NCBI GenBank assembly: GCA_002794785.1
Contig: NBBA01000002.1
Span: 2,790,001 to 2,854,000, forward strand
Direction of reading: 5' to 3'
DNA from: Coniferiporia sulphurascens
Lineage: Eukaryota > Basidiomycota > Agaricomycetes > Hymenochaetales > Hymenochaetaceae
DNA: 64,000 nucleotides
Position numbers and translations under genes: made by a program. The notes beneath the pieces are model-generated. The model was not told where the DNA came from and did no database searches. It saw only the letters and a program-made list of their open reading frames with translations. Shown piece by piece: positions 13,132 through 24,065 of the stretch (position 1 is its first letter; every line of letters starts with the position of its first letter).

Positions 13132-13854
13132 TCAGGACCGTGAGGTTCCTGCGGAAGACTGGCGGGTTGCCCGGAGCGGGAAGCGTGGAAACGACTCGGC
13201 TGGGGAGGGCGGGGGCGACGTAAAGACGGATGCAGACCGTGACGCACCGGCAGACGCAGACGCAGACGCAGACCGTGACACAGACACAGACACGGTCGCG
13301 CTCAGGGCCGAGTTGGCAGAAACGGACTCGGACGCAGACGCGGAACGCGAAGCGGACTTTGCGCGCTGCATATACCGCGGCATGTCGTGCGCCGTCGTCC
13401 CGCGCGAGCTGGTAGCGCTTTCCTCCGAGCCCGCCGTCGCGAGGGTGGGGCTGGCGCCGACGCCAGGGCGGCGTTGCCCCGGCCCTACGACGCCGACGCC
13501 GACGGTGGTAGCCGAGCCGGATTTAGACACAGGTGCGGAGCTCGGTCCGAAGTCTGCTGCAGAGCCGTTGGCAGTGGCGGGGGGCAGCGGGGTGATCTTT
13601 TCCCTGTCGGGGCGGGGCGCGAGGTAGGGTGTGCGCTTGCGGGTGTGCCAGAGGACGTAGAAGATGAGGACGAGGAGGGCGGCGGAGACTGCGCCGGCGA
13701 CGATGCCCGCGATGAGCGCGGCGTCGGGAGCCTTTGCGGATGCGTCGGAGCCCGGGTCCGATGGGGTGGTTGTCTGTGTTGTGGAGTTGTCTGTGCCTGC
13801 GTCTGCGTCTGCCCGCCGCCAGGGCGCGAGTGGGAGGGGTCCCGACGTGTACAT
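13132..13854 (-). CDS. Serine/alanine-rich single-pass membrane protein
   Basis: A 240-residue open frame. The N-terminal 45 residues are Ser/Thr/Asp-rich (TDNSTTQTTTPSDPGSDASA), followed by one strong membrane segment at about 47-69 (AALIAGIVAGAVSAALLVLI), a basic stop-transfer HTRKR, and a cytoplasmic tail dominated by SASASES, SVSVSRSAS and ASASAGASRSAS repeats made from GCAGAC-type DNA repeats. The layout (short O-glycosylatable ectodomain, one helix, basic tail) is seen in many fungal wall-sensor-like proteins, but there is no diagnostic domain. There is no clear signal peptide at the chosen ATG, so an upstream exon beyond 13854 may be missing. It diverges from the P-loop NTPase gene. 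Confidence 0.55.
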   Translation of the reverse strand: MYTSGPLPLAPWRRADADAGTDNSTTQTTTPSDPGSDASAKAPDAALIAGIVAGAVSAALLVLIFYVLWHTRKRTPYLAPRPDREKITPLPPATANGSAADFGPSSAPVSKSGSATTVGVGVVGPGQRRPGVGASPTLATAGSEESATSSRGTTAHDMPRYMQRAKSASRSASASESVSANSALSATVSVSVSRSASASASAGASRSASVFTSPPPSPAESFPRFPLRATRQSSAGTSRS

Positions 13855-14354
13855 GGAGTTGGGAGGAGTGGAGAGGTAGCCGGCGCCTGAGACTTTAGCG
13901 GTAGAGATTGGGCTGAGGGGTGGCTATTAGTACAGCAGGTCCGAAATTAAATGAAAGGTACTATAGGCGAGGGAGCCGCGCGGGTGGTACGAGGAAGGCA
14001 AGCGAGCTGGAATTTGCGAGAGGAAGCACAGCAGCGCATTGAACAGAGAAGAGGGAAGAAGAGGGAGAAGAGAATGCAGGTCGTCGTCGCCATCGTCGTC
14101 TGCCTCGTGGAGAAGTCGAGGCCCTGTCGCTATGAATATCCATGAGAGCGAATGAATAATACTGGCCTCTCGCATTATATTACTATCGAGTCCGGGGTGC
14201 CGCGCCACCGACGGAGCTGCACACGTGACAGCGCCTTTCAATACAGTTTATTTGGTTCCGCAAATCACGCGATCACTAGCGAGTCTTGGCCTGACTCGCT
14301 TTCGGTCCCGCCAAGCCTCAAAAGGTCGCCGCCTGTCCGTCCGCCGCTCGCTCC

Positions 14355-15116
14355 ATGGCTGCCCTCAACGGCGACGGCTGTGGCGTCTACAGGATCCGCG
14401 TCGTCGGAAACAGCGGTGACGTGTCCCCTGCTCCACCCACACTGTATGACCGCTCACCCGCAGGCCCCACTTAGGCACAGGCAAGGCGAGCACACCCGTA
14501 CTGGACGCCTACTAATCTAAGCGCTGACCGACGCACGCAGTCCACCCTCGCAGACGAGCTCGCAGCTCTGCTCGGCGTCCCCGCCATCCACCTCGACACC
14601 CTCTTCTGGAACCCCGGCTGGGTCGAGTCCCCCGACGACGTCTTCCAGACCCGCCTCAGTGCAGCCCTCGCTGCAGACGCGTGCGCGCGCGGCTGGGTCG
14701 TCGACGGCGCGTACGACCGAAGACTCTCCGGCCAGCTCGACAGCGCAACAGACATCATCTGTGCGTCTCCCTTTCCTGCCTCACCTCCGCGCCTCCTTCA
14801 TCCCAACTCGAAAGCAGGGCTCGACACGCCTTTCCTCCTGTACTTCCCGCGTCTCCTCGTGCGCACGCTCCTGCGCCTCCTGCGCCGCCGCCCGCAGTGC
14901 GCCCCGGGCTGCGACGAGTCCGCGCGCGAGGTGTTCTTCTCGCGCGAGAGTATCATCCTGTGGGCGCTCTCGAACCACGCGCCCGCGCGCCGTAAGGGCC
15001 TCGCGCGCCTCCGGGACGACCCCGTGCGCGTGCGCCGGATCGGCGGGTGGGGCGGAGAACTGAGGGCGTGGAAGGCGGACGTGGCGCGCCTGGTCGGGAG
15101 GGGAGCCACTTCGTAA
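14355..15116 (+). CDS. P-loop NTPase, FlaR/topology-modulation-like small kinase family
   Basis: Small nucleotide-binding protein related to the adenylate-kinase-like family annotated in bacteria as topology modulation protein. Exons are 14355-14415, 14475-14485, 14541-14760 and 14818-15116. Joined, they give a Walker A motif (Gly-Asn-Ser-Gly-Thr-Gly-Lys-Ser-Thr) at about residues 18-26, then LADELAALLGVPAIHLDTLF, WNPGWVESPDDVFQ, GWVVDGAYDRR and a DIIWLDTPFLLYFPRLLVRT strand. These are the family's ordered motifs. The C-terminal third has Arg-rich helices (the family's lid region, FFSRESIILWALSN) and ends at TAA 15114. The second exon is an 11-nt microexon and the intron after it starts with GC. 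The substrate is unknown. Confidence 0.8.
14475..14485 (+). other. 11-nt microexon of the P-loop NTPase gene, followed by a GC-AG intron
   Basis: The sequence GCACAGGCAAG sits between a TTAG acceptor and a GCGAGC donor. It completes a split Gly codon and adds Thr-Gly-Lys, exactly the part of Walker A missing between the flanking exons. Without it the P-loop would be broken. Confidence 0.75.
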
Positions 15117-15462
15117 TACTGTAGTAGTTTTGGGGGCGTGTATTCCCTTTTCTTTTTTTACGCACCCCCATGCAGTTGAGGATATTTCTGGGCGGGCTAT
15201 GTATAACTTTTAATGTCCTTTTGGTTCTGTATAAAGACCGAAATTAACGGCACCCCTCAAGGGCATTAGGCAGAAGACTGGGACTCCGTGCAAAAGAGGT
15301 CTTTAATCTTTGAAGAACCAGGACTAAACTTAGAATATATAAATAAGTAAAAGGAGATCTCCTTCTTTTTGGAGTGGCCTGGCGAAACGCGTCGGGAAAG
15401 CGCAAGTCAAGTCTCGTCAAAGCTCCGACGAACGTGTTTTCCGCGCTTGCTCTCTCTCAGCC

Positions 15463-16298
15463 ATGACGCCCCCGCGCCGCACACTCTCCTCGCGCCCGCT
15501 CGACCTCCTCTACTTCACGTTCTTCCTGGTCAGTCGCCCGCTCGCTTGCACCTACCACTCACTCAGCCGACTGACTCGATCGGACGCACCCACCCCGTCG
15601 GACTCGCCAACCGTGACGCATCGCACACCGGCAGACACACATCCCTGCAACGCTCCTCCTAGACCTGCAGGCGCTCTACCCACGCGCGCTCGTCCCCGCG
15701 CCGCTCGCGCGCCTCCCGGAGCTCTACCTCGCCTTTGTCCCCGACCCGCTCATCGCAGGCGCGCGCGACTTAGATGGCGGCCCTGCGTGGGTGTGGTTCC
15801 GCACGTTTTTGGTGCTTGAGGCGTGCGTTACTTTTTTTTTGTTTTTTTTTTGTTTTTGGAAAGAGGTGGAGAGTGTTGATTGCTGAGGTTTTGCTCGGAC
15901 AGCGTCTTCCAGCTCCCTGTGTTCTGCATCGGCCTGCACGCGCTCTGGCGAGGTGCGTCTTCTTCGATCCTACTAGCACTCTCGTCGTCATCGCCATTAT
16001 CATCCTCACACGTCCTCTCCCTCTCCCTCAAAAAAAAACAGACGCGAACACACGCACACTGCACGTCCTCCTCCTAACCTACGCAGCCTCAACAGCAACG
16101 ACCGTGCTCCCCTGCCTCACCACGCTCCTCGCCGCCCCAGAGGCGGCCCTGACGGCCCCGCAGCGCGCGCTGCTGCTCGCGGCGTACGTGCCGTATTTCC
16201 TCGTGCCGCTCGTTATGGGTGCGGATATGGCGCTGCGCCTCGTCGCGCCCGCGCATGGATTTGGATCCGGGTCCGGAGTGGGGGTGAAGAAGGAGTAG
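15463..16298 (+). CDS. TMEM97/EXPERA-type membrane protein
   Basis: Four-helix membrane protein of the EXPERA family (TMEM97/sigma-2 receptor, EBP, TM6SF2), whose members bind or isomerise sterols in the ER or affect mitochondrial import. Exons 15463-15528, 15635-15822, 15903-15952 and 16042-16298 join in phase. The product starts RRTLSSRPLDLLYFTFFL, then THIPATLLLDLQALYPR, the helix-1/loop pattern with D and H/T near the membrane; WVWFRTFLVLEAVFQLPVFC forms helix 2, LHVLLLTYAASTATTVLPCL helix 3 and LLLAAYVPYFLVPLVMGADM helix 4. The length of about 186 residues fits TMEM97. A short Gly/Ser-rich tail ends in KKE, a possible ER retrieval-like end. The function is inferred from the family. Confidence 0.8.
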
Positions 16299-17110
16299 TG
16301 GTTCGTGCTTGTTTGAGGATATGGATGCGCGCGGTGAGCGCGGACGCAGACGCGTCGCTCGTCCCTTCATCTAAATCGAGTGCGCCGGTCCAGTCTCATT
16401 ATTCTCGTCTCGTCTCATCTCACTCCAAAATCTTAGTTTATGCCGTCCCACAAGATACAGCATCTTTTTTGGTTGCTTTTTCTTTTCCTTCAATTTCCTA
16501 CATGTATCTAGCCAGGCCCAATCTCGATCTCAATTCAGTAACCATTAACGCACCACTGGCACCAATACGACTTGGAGGTTCTCCGCTCCCGCTCAGAGTA
16601 CTTCTAGAGGGGATATAACCGGGCTGAGAAAAAGGAACACTGGCCGTGACTATCGTGGGGTTGGATACTGGTATTAATATTGGATACCGCAGGATATGTT
16701 TTTACATGTGGTGTTACAGTAACATGATATCCTGTCCTCCGACCTCTGAGTCAGTTTATAAATACTGCGCCCACCCGGGGGGGCCTACGTTATACATACC
16801 GTCCTAGTAGTGTCAAAAACAACTTTTTTTCACTACAATTAAATTTTAAAAAAGGGAAGGGGGGCACTTCGGGCCGGCGTCATGCGTGTCGTGGTCGCAT
16901 ACTGTAAATATAAATGGGAACGCTGATCACCAGACCACTAAATGTAAAATTAAACTCCGAGTCGGCATACGCCACAGCCCTTGCCCAACGTTAACGGTAG
17001 AAATATTAATTCGCACGTAGCCATAGGGTTAAACGTCGGCCAGCGAACTCGGAGTCGGAAAGGACAATATTTAACATCGCTCCTGCTCTTCCTCCAACAA
17101 GTTCACTATT
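16299..17110. other. Intergenic region left of the MITE
   Basis: No gene seen. Contains GAGTCGG words similar to those in the 10.7-12.9 kb stretch. Confidence 0.45.
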
Positions 17111-17558
17111 AGGGGCTATCAAACCTCAGTTTAAGGCTTTGTTTGAGGCCTTGTTTGAGTGCTTGGTTTAAGCTGCTGTTTGAGCTCCAAAACAGCAAAA
17201 CAAGCAAAACAGCGAAACGAGAAAAGTTCTCGTTTTGCTGTTTAAGCCCTTGTTTGAGCCCAACTCAAACAAGGTTTCGCGTACTAAATTTTTTTGGGCA
17301 TGTTTTCAAGTCCGACAATTTGTCATAGGCCCAGACCCCCATTTGAAAGGATTCTGATTTTATGTAATATTGTAACTTATGCTCTGCCGACATGCCGAGG
17401 AACTACCCAAGGGGCTCAAAACTCAAAACAAAGGCTCAAACGACGAGTCAAACAGGGAGTATCAAAGTTAAACCTTGTTCTAGGCTCGGTTTTGACCACT
17501 TAAACAAGACCTAAAACACGTCTTAAACAAGGCCTTAAACTGAGGTTTGATAACCCCT
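17111..17558. mobile_element. Non-autonomous DNA transposon (MITE) with long terminal inverted repeats
   Basis: The left end AGGGGCTATCAAACCTCAGT and the right end, read in reverse complement, AGGGGTTATCAAACCTCAGT match at 19 of 20 positions, and the similarity continues with gaps for about 60 bp (TTTAAGGC, TTGTTT, TTTAAG). A possible 3-bp target duplication ATT flanks it (17108-17110 and 17559-17561). The interior carries repeated CAAAC/GTTTG words and a hairpin at 17207-17243 with 17-bp arms around AAG. It has no transposase frame. The size and structure fit a MITE; the superfamily is not established. Confidence 0.75.
17207..17243. repeat. Internal hairpin of the MITE
   Basis: Arms AAACAGCGAAACGAGAA and TTCTCGTTTTGCTGTTT are reverse complements apart from one G-T type mismatch, with a 3-nt loop. 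Confidence 0.8.
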
Positions 17559-18159
17559 ATTTTACTGGCACCGGTTATTCGATGCTTCCGAAGCATCATC
17601 ATTACATGTAATTAATAAAACGCCCTTTTTTCAAATTCGCAAAATCGCGAAAACATTAATAAATCAGGTTGCGGAGGTCTGTTCTAGTAAATCACCAATA
17701 TAATGAACTCGTACTACCAACTTCGGCTTCTTCTTCTTCTTCCTCTTCTTCGGAACGGTACGGAAGTACTCTGGCCCGGACTCGGACTACAGAGTATTTG
17801 CATCTAAAACTTCTCTAATCATTACACTTCCCCAGATTCATGTGTAGAACAACAGGTGCTGGTAAGTATGGAATCGTGTTGAAATGTGTAGTACCCCAAG
17901 TCCGTCCGTTCGTCGATTCATGAGCTCGTTCGATATGTGAAGATGAAAAGGGAAGCAGGGCGACGTAGACAAATTTTTAACATCTTCCGGGTGACAGAGG
18001 AAATGGAAGGAAAGGCTAAACGTGGGGAAAATTGGATGAAGGGGAATGGGGGAATGCAAAGGGAGAAATACATGCAGAGGGAGGCTGAATCTAAGCAAGA
18101 CAAACGTAAAAAGTATCGTATACCCCAATATACAGCTCCAGAACAGGTCGATAGCACGT
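17559..18159. other. Intergenic region right of the MITE
   Basis: No gene seen. AT-rich, with a CTTCTT run at 17725-17755; it should contain the 3' UTR of the ZIP transporter gene. Confidence 0.45.
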
Positions 18160-19530
18160 TCATGCCCAGCGTCCGAGGAGCGCCATGACACCGGCTCCAA
18201 AGATCATGCATACACACGCATACGCAAGTTTGCGGTCGTTCGCTGCGCGCATCTCGGGGTTGAACAAAAACTCATGTGCGAGCAGCTCGACAAGACCGGT
18301 GTAAATGAGCACGCCTGCGCTCAGCGAGTCGAGTACGCCAGATACGATCGAAGCGAGAGCTGAGTCCGGGTTGTATGTTGAGCGTACGCCAAGCCCCGCG
18401 GCGATTCCGATAGGTGTGGTCAGCCCGTACAGCATCGCTGCACAGTAAGCGACGTAATTGTATTTTGCCGGCAGATCGAGGTAGGCAAGCCGAGAGCCCA
18501 GTCCGAGACCCTCAAATGTCTCTGTTAATGCAGAAAAATAATACCGTCATCTTGATTGATCTTATTCGCACGAGGGACACAAGACATACGGTGGAAGATG
18601 ATGACAACGAAGAGGACCTTGAATTCCGAGGAGACTGCGAGCGTGAGCCCGATGAGGATACTGTGCAGCAGGATACCAAACTCGAGGATGAAGATGCCCA
18701 CGATCTGCGCAAGCGCATCGCTGGAAGCTCCGCTCAGTATATGGTGCGAGTGTGTGTGATGCGAATGAGATGTATCATTCTTTTCAATGTCGGAACTCGC
18801 TCCTTCCGCCGAGACAGTGTCTGGCTCCTGTTCAGGGATACGGCTAGTGGTCAGGACAGAGCGCTCGGGTCCATGTGCAGCGTGCGAGATGCCTTGCTCG
18901 TGGCCATGGGCATCTTAAAATATAAGGTTAGATCAGTATCAGCGCATCGGCTGCATACAAACAAAGCGCACCATACGATATGCCGAGCTTGGCGAGCCTG
19001 GAGGTGCCCCATCGGAAGGCAATGAGCTCGACAAAAAATATAACGAATATGCTAAGCATACAGAGCGCAAGCGCCCAGGGCTATACGTGGGGAAGTCAGA
19101 ACATCGTGGCCAGGGGTTAAGGGGAAGTGGATTACGCACGTATTCCTGCCAGGTGCCCGATAGACACGACGAACCGAGCTCGCTGGTCGCAGGATCGAGG
19201 AGATGTATAAAGGCTGTAGCGATGATGACTCCCGATCCAAAATACTTGGCAAAACTAGACGGTTGCCATCCGTCGTCAGCTAATCGATCGCAATTCGCGG
19301 ATGAAGGAAACGACGTACTCAAATGCGGATTTGGGGACGAAATTGCGCATGCGACTACGGCGCACGACAGTAGGAAAGAGGGCACCGGTCATTGAAGTGA
19401 ACATGACGATGAAGATGGATGCGACACGAAGGCCAAAGAGGCTATCGTCCCCGCCGCCGTCGCCGCAATTAACGGCACCATCGTCGCGAGTGGTTAGTAG
19501 AACCGGGGCGGTGTGGATCGTGGCTGGCAT
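18160..19530 (-). CDS. ZIP family zinc/iron transporter
   Basis: Plasma-membrane-type ZIP (SLC39) transporter importing zinc, similar to yeast Zrt1/Zrt2. Five minus-strand exons: 19319-19530, 19140-19254, 18972-19080, 18590-18913 and 18160-18521. Visible segments: FGLRVASIFIVMFTSMTGAL (TM1), FAKYFGSGVIIATAFIHLLD (TM2), PWALALCMLSIFVIFFVELI (TM3), a His-rich cytosolic loop SHSHHTHSHHILSG, the signature ILLHSILIGLTLAVSSEFKV (TM4, with the metal-binding H-S and G), FHQTFEGLGLGSRLA (TM5, H-Q-x-F-E-G), then TM6-8 ending GAGVMALLGRWA. This is the full set expected of the family and nothing is missing. The start is the first ATG of the open first exon. Confidence 0.93.
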
Positions 19531-20216
19531 CGTCGAAGGGAGCTACAGCGAGTTATGGGCGCTGCTGTTGGTGCGATAGGGAAGAAGGAGGGAGAAGTTG
19601 CCACATATAAAGGTGGAGAGTGAGGGAGGGGTATAACCAATGAGGACTCATAGAAAATAAACCTGGATGACTGCTCGGGTACTCACTACCCTCCTCTCAT
19701 GTCCGTATAAGGAAATAGATGTCCACTTCCCGTTTCGGAACCACTAGCAGCACTCTGGGGTTAGCGCCTGCAGACCGTACTCTGTGAGTTTCTGTCGAGA
19801 GGTAAATTGAACCTAGGAAGGACAAGCAGCAAAACAATGTACAGAGGATATGCGGCCATACTACTGTGAGGGTTTCGGAAACGTAGGTCGGTATCGGCTG
19901 ACCGTGTGTGCCGCACGGTGAGTACCGTCGCAGAACCAGTGAACAGGATGTGACTGGCTGATAGGAGAATCGAGTTGCAACCACCTGGTTACGTCGTGGG
20001 AGGGACGAGCTTTTCACGCACTCAATGACTGGTGCATCTCCAAGTCCCCTTTTCTCCTATTTCGGTATGAAGTTTGTCAGCTGACGTTATAGCGTGCCAA
20101 GTCACATGATGCCATGGTCGCGACTTTTCACAAGTGCACGTGACTTAGAGCTGAGAGCACGTGGTGGTTGGTCTCGTTCTACCGACACCCTCGCCGCCGG
20201 TTGTGTTCAGAACAGC
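19531..20216. promoter_or_regulatory. Shared divergent intergenic region of ZIP transporter and ZNHIT2-like genes
   Basis: About 690 bp between two divergent start codons, so both promoters lie here. I do not see a recognisable zinc-response element. The frame upstream of 20217 is open but uses no convincing start. Confidence 0.45.
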
Positions 20217-21689
20217 ATGTATGCGAGCACAGTTTCGACCAGCAGCACCTCGACAGCACCAGAACAAGACAAAGCAACATGCGCAATGTAGTCAGCCATC
20301 TCCCCTTTCGATCGCGCACGCTGTATCTGACATAAGAATACAGATGCCGCAGACAGGTCTCGCGGTACACTTGCCCGTCGTGCAACATACCCTACTGCTC
20401 GCTCGCCTGCTTCCGTTCTGATGGCCATGCACAATGCTCCGAGTCCTTCTACAAGCGTGAACTCGAGTCTGAGATCCGCTCGCAGCCGTCCGCCGGTGCG
20501 GATGAGCGCCGCCGCATGATGGAAATGCTTAAAAAATTCGAGGAGGATGCGCAGGAGCTTGACGAACCCCTTGAGGATGGCGAAGATGACGCTGAGGATG
20601 ATCTCGCGGAGAAATTTGCCGACGTAAACCTTGGTAGGTATTGACGCATATGTGATTCTGGCCAGATTTCTTAATTTGTTTTAGACTCCGTGTCGTATGA
20701 CGAACTGTGGAGCCTGCTAAGTCCCGCGCAGCGAGAGACCTTTCTGAGCACAGTGCGCGACCCAAAATCGGAAGCTGCACAGGAACTCTTGTCCAGTGCG
20801 GATTTACAGGACGATATCACACTGCCGTGGTGGGACGCGCCCGAGATAACCGAAGACGAGGACGAAATCCATGGCACGTCGTTGAAATCCTACGGGAAAC
20901 GACCTGCGTCGGCGCAGCTTCCTGAAGCGCTTCTGCGTCGCCCATCAGGGCCTGATGCTGGTCCATCGTTGCTGTATAATATTTGCGCCGTTCTGTATGT
21001 TTACTCTTCTATTTCAGAAAAGAAATACTAATCGAATCGGGCTGAAATAGAGTCGCATACGCATACGCCACGCGCCGCCTCGGTGTCTCACCACTCGCAG
21101 GGGCCGACGACGATGCTGCACGTTCTCTCGTGCGCCCGCTCGTGCCGTTCCTTTCGGACAGACACGCACGCACACTCTTCGAGAGCATGGACGCCGTCGT
21201 GGCGGACCTATGGCCTCGACTCGTTGACGGCGATTCTCAGAAGAAAGGGCAAGCGCACGCGCATCGTTCGTATTATTCCTGCGCGACGCCGCACGTCTAC
21301 TCGCACCGCGCCGTGTAGCCGTACTCCTCGGTAGCGAAAACGGAGCCGACGCGGGCCGTACTACCGGCGGTCTTGGCTTTGATCCTGAGACGCACCCGCA
21401 GCGCGACGCCTTGTGTGCGCTTTCGGATTTGGGTGTGTTGTTCATGCGTGGGGGACGCGTGACGCCGGCATCTGCGAAGCTGCAGTTCTACGCGGCGCAT
21501 GTTGCGGCGCTGCCTGCACCTTTGCTTGCTGCGTTTAGTGCGGAGGTTGCGGCCCGGGCTGGGAGTATTGAGGCTGAGGGCGAGGGTGAGGGTGAGGTTG
21601 AAGCTAAAAGCAATCGTCCTTCAGCTGGAGGAGAGGAGGATGCGGAGCCGCAGGTGTTAAGAAGGGGGCCTGTTATTGAGGAGCTGTAG
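20217..21689 (+). CDS. HIT-type zinc finger protein, ZNHIT2-like
   Basis: Probable assembly factor acting with the R2TP/HSP90 machinery, as known for ZNHIT2. Exons 20217-20287, 20344-20633, 20685-20994, 21051-21265 and 21319-21689. The zf-HIT finger is formed across the first intron: TCAICRRQVSRYTCPSCNIP then YCSLACFRSDGHAQCSESFY, giving CxxC, CxxC, CxxxC and HxxxC pairs as in the family. An acidic coiled stretch follows (MMEMLKKFEEDAQELDEPLE), then SYDELWSLLSPAQRETFLST and LPWWDAPEI, both conserved in ZNHIT2. The C-terminus is alpha-helical (LLYNICAVLVAYAYATRRLG) with a short acidic end EEL. The join at 21265/21319 is the least certain. Confidence 0.82.
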
Positions 21690-22396
21690 GTGGAGTTCGG
21701 AGGTGCGATTTGAGTTGTTTTTTGTGTATTGGTAAGTGCATTGTTTTCTTTTTCAATTCAGTATTACGATTTCCATGGTGTTCAACCTGACGTGTGGTTA
21801 GTTGCTGCTGTAGGTGTGCTATGGTTCGCCATGGAGATACAGGTCAAAAAGAGGAAGATTGATGGAGGATACTGTAGCTGAGCAAGTCAGGGCCTGCAAG
21901 AGGACAGTGGGAAGTGTAAGGCGCGCTTGGAAGTCGCAAGTGGAACATAAGAGGGAGTCGGTTGTGTTCTAGTGGCCCTTGGCATTCGAGTTTAGGGAAG
22001 ACGAACGAGTGGCTCCTATTAATGGTTCCGTTCGCACGAAGAAAGGCGATGAGGATCGGGACAGAGGAGGAGTTTATGCCTCGGGTTATGAGTGCGTACG
22101 CTCACTCTTGAATTTGCTTCGATCTCTTTTTCACAATCATAATTACACTTCGGGCACAAAAGACTGACGTATGTTTAAGGTCCTACTTTATCTTTTCTGC
22201 GAATTTTCGGAAAAAGGAAAGGGGGCATGGAAGTACATATCGGAAGAAAGCATAATGGACAGCGTATCACACACGAAGAAACGAAATGAATCAAGAAATT
22301 TTCTTACACACAGTAACGATATTCAATATCCCCGTCAAGCAACGCCGGGTGGCAAAACTTACATCCTCTATTCATACTCAGTCCGCTTTGGTAGGG
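21690..22396. other. Intergenic region between convergent genes
   Basis: About 700 bp separating the ends of the ZNHIT2-like gene and the first MLKL-like gene. No gene or repeat seen. Confidence 0.45.
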
Positions 22397-24065
22397 TCAC
22401 GCGTTATCTTGGGTTGGACGGTATGCATACTCTAGTGTGGCACGAATGCCGGTGGCTTCGAGCATGGCTTCGCCCGTGCTAATGTTCGATACTTTCTCTT
22501 GTACGACAGTCAGGGCTGGACCATCTACAAGCACACTTGCACGTGTCGTGCTTGTGCTGGGAGCAGATTGAATTGCATCGTGCTGGGACTGGTACAGCAC
22601 AGTGGTCCTCAGCCTGCCACTGAAGAGAAGTTGATCAAAACTGGACGTACCTGCCACTGGAGACTTTCATAAGAAGGCGGTGCGTCCAACCCCGACTTTG
22701 GCACAGATCCGACGTGCACCCGACTTGCAGATGCTACTGTATATGCAGACTTTTCATGTGCGTGTTTCTGGTAAAGGCGGGGATCTGAGGTATCCTCGTA
22801 CTCCTCGAATTCCGCCAGCACTTCAACATCGACCCACTCATCAATCCTCGAGCTACTAGTGGATGAAGATGTGCCAAGGTTGCTGGCACGAACACGCCTT
22901 TCCGGTCTGTAGTACGGTTCCCTGGCCTCCTTCCGTGCTTTGCGGTGGTGCTGAATGTGGGGACGCTTCCGCGGTGCCTGCACAACATTGGGCGCTGTTG
23001 GAGGCTGCTGCTCGCGCCGCTTCCGTGGTCGCGATTGGTCTGCGGAGTCCACGCTACTTGCGCTGTCCTTCCAGGACATCGGTGGCGCAGGCGTCCTGCT
23101 TCTGGTGCGTTTGCCTAGCGTTGCGTGTGCTGCACTGTCTGTGCTGAGCAGATTTCCTCGCGCTGGTCGTCCTCGCTCGCTGGAGGAAGCATTGACCTCA
23201 AGAACGTTTTTAGACGACTCAGCCGCTGTGGGAATGGATTTTGCCAGTTCTTCCACCCTGGCCACAAGTTGCGCCTGTACTAAGATGTGGTCTTTAAGAG
23301 TGGAACGAATCTCTTCCGTAAATATCCTAGTCTGCTTGCTCTCCTTCATGTTATGTGCGGTGGCTTTGAACTGATGAAGGAGCTCTCTGCGTCAATTTAT
23401 CGGCCCGGGTTAGTCAGCATAAGCATCTTTTACGCACCATGAACTCTGATTTCGCATCCTCAAGTCGTTTCGTGAGCTTTGCTATCTCGGCGGGAAGGTT
23501 GCGGTGGGTGACGTGATTCAAGAGCTTATCACGCGCTTTTCGGAGGCTGCCCACAAGTCCTTTTTTCTCTCTTTTTTGTGGTGCTTTTTTTCGGGAGGCG
23601 ATGAAGTTATTGATATCGTGGGCGACCCTAAGGTGCGGTGATTAGCCTGGAAATGGCAGGCCGAAAACTGGAGATCGGATGTCTAGGGATGGTTCGCTTA
23701 CTTCTCCACTCTTTCGAGGTTGGCCACTAGCGGCTGCCTCACCGCGTCGTCTATGTCATTGCACTTCAGGCTGGCACCTATGAACGAAATGATATCGCAA
23801 GCTTTAAGTTCGAGCTCCTTCTCGGCTTTGCGGGCCTCGTGGATACTCTGCGAGGAAAGACTTTTAGACTGTGGGGCTGGTTATCCTTTGCTGCATACTG
23901 TACCTCTATCTGTACAGCGATAGACGTGCCAACGGAAAAGATCGCTTGCAGCTGCTGGCCCGCGAAAGGGACGGCCCCGACGATCTTCGTCAGTAACTCA
24001 AGCGTCCACCTGACATCGGAGAGCCGTGAAGTGTCGCCGCTGGCGGCGGCGGCCTGGGGCGTCAT
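22397..24065 (-). CDS. MLKL/HeLo-like helical domain protein with disordered tail (paralog A)
   Basis: Five minus-strand exons, 23904-24065, 23702-23847, 23438-23627, 22651-23382 and 22397-22588, join without a stop to about 473 residues. The N-terminal 170 residues are helical and resemble the stand-alone N-terminal domains (MLKL-type four-helix or HeLo-like) found in many mushroom STAND proteins: LELLTKIVGAVPFAGQQLQA, HEARKAEKELELKACDIISF, then VAHDINNFIASRKKAPQKRE and a coiled KLTKRLEDAKSEF. The rest is Ser/Arg-rich and disordered with a nuclear-signal-like RPRKRREQQ, an acidic EEYEDTSDP and PPSYESLQWQ. The last exon carries LVDGPALTVVQEK and EYAYRPTQDNA, shared with paralog B. In related proteins such domains permeabilise membranes during cell death; here that is inference only. 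Confidence 0.6.

Noticed and set aside
22621..22657. A 37-nt intron in MLKL-like gene A between two CAGTGGCAG copies
   Set aside because: Too short for this organism and gives the wrong phase; the acceptor 25 nt further on gives a 62-nt intron in phase.
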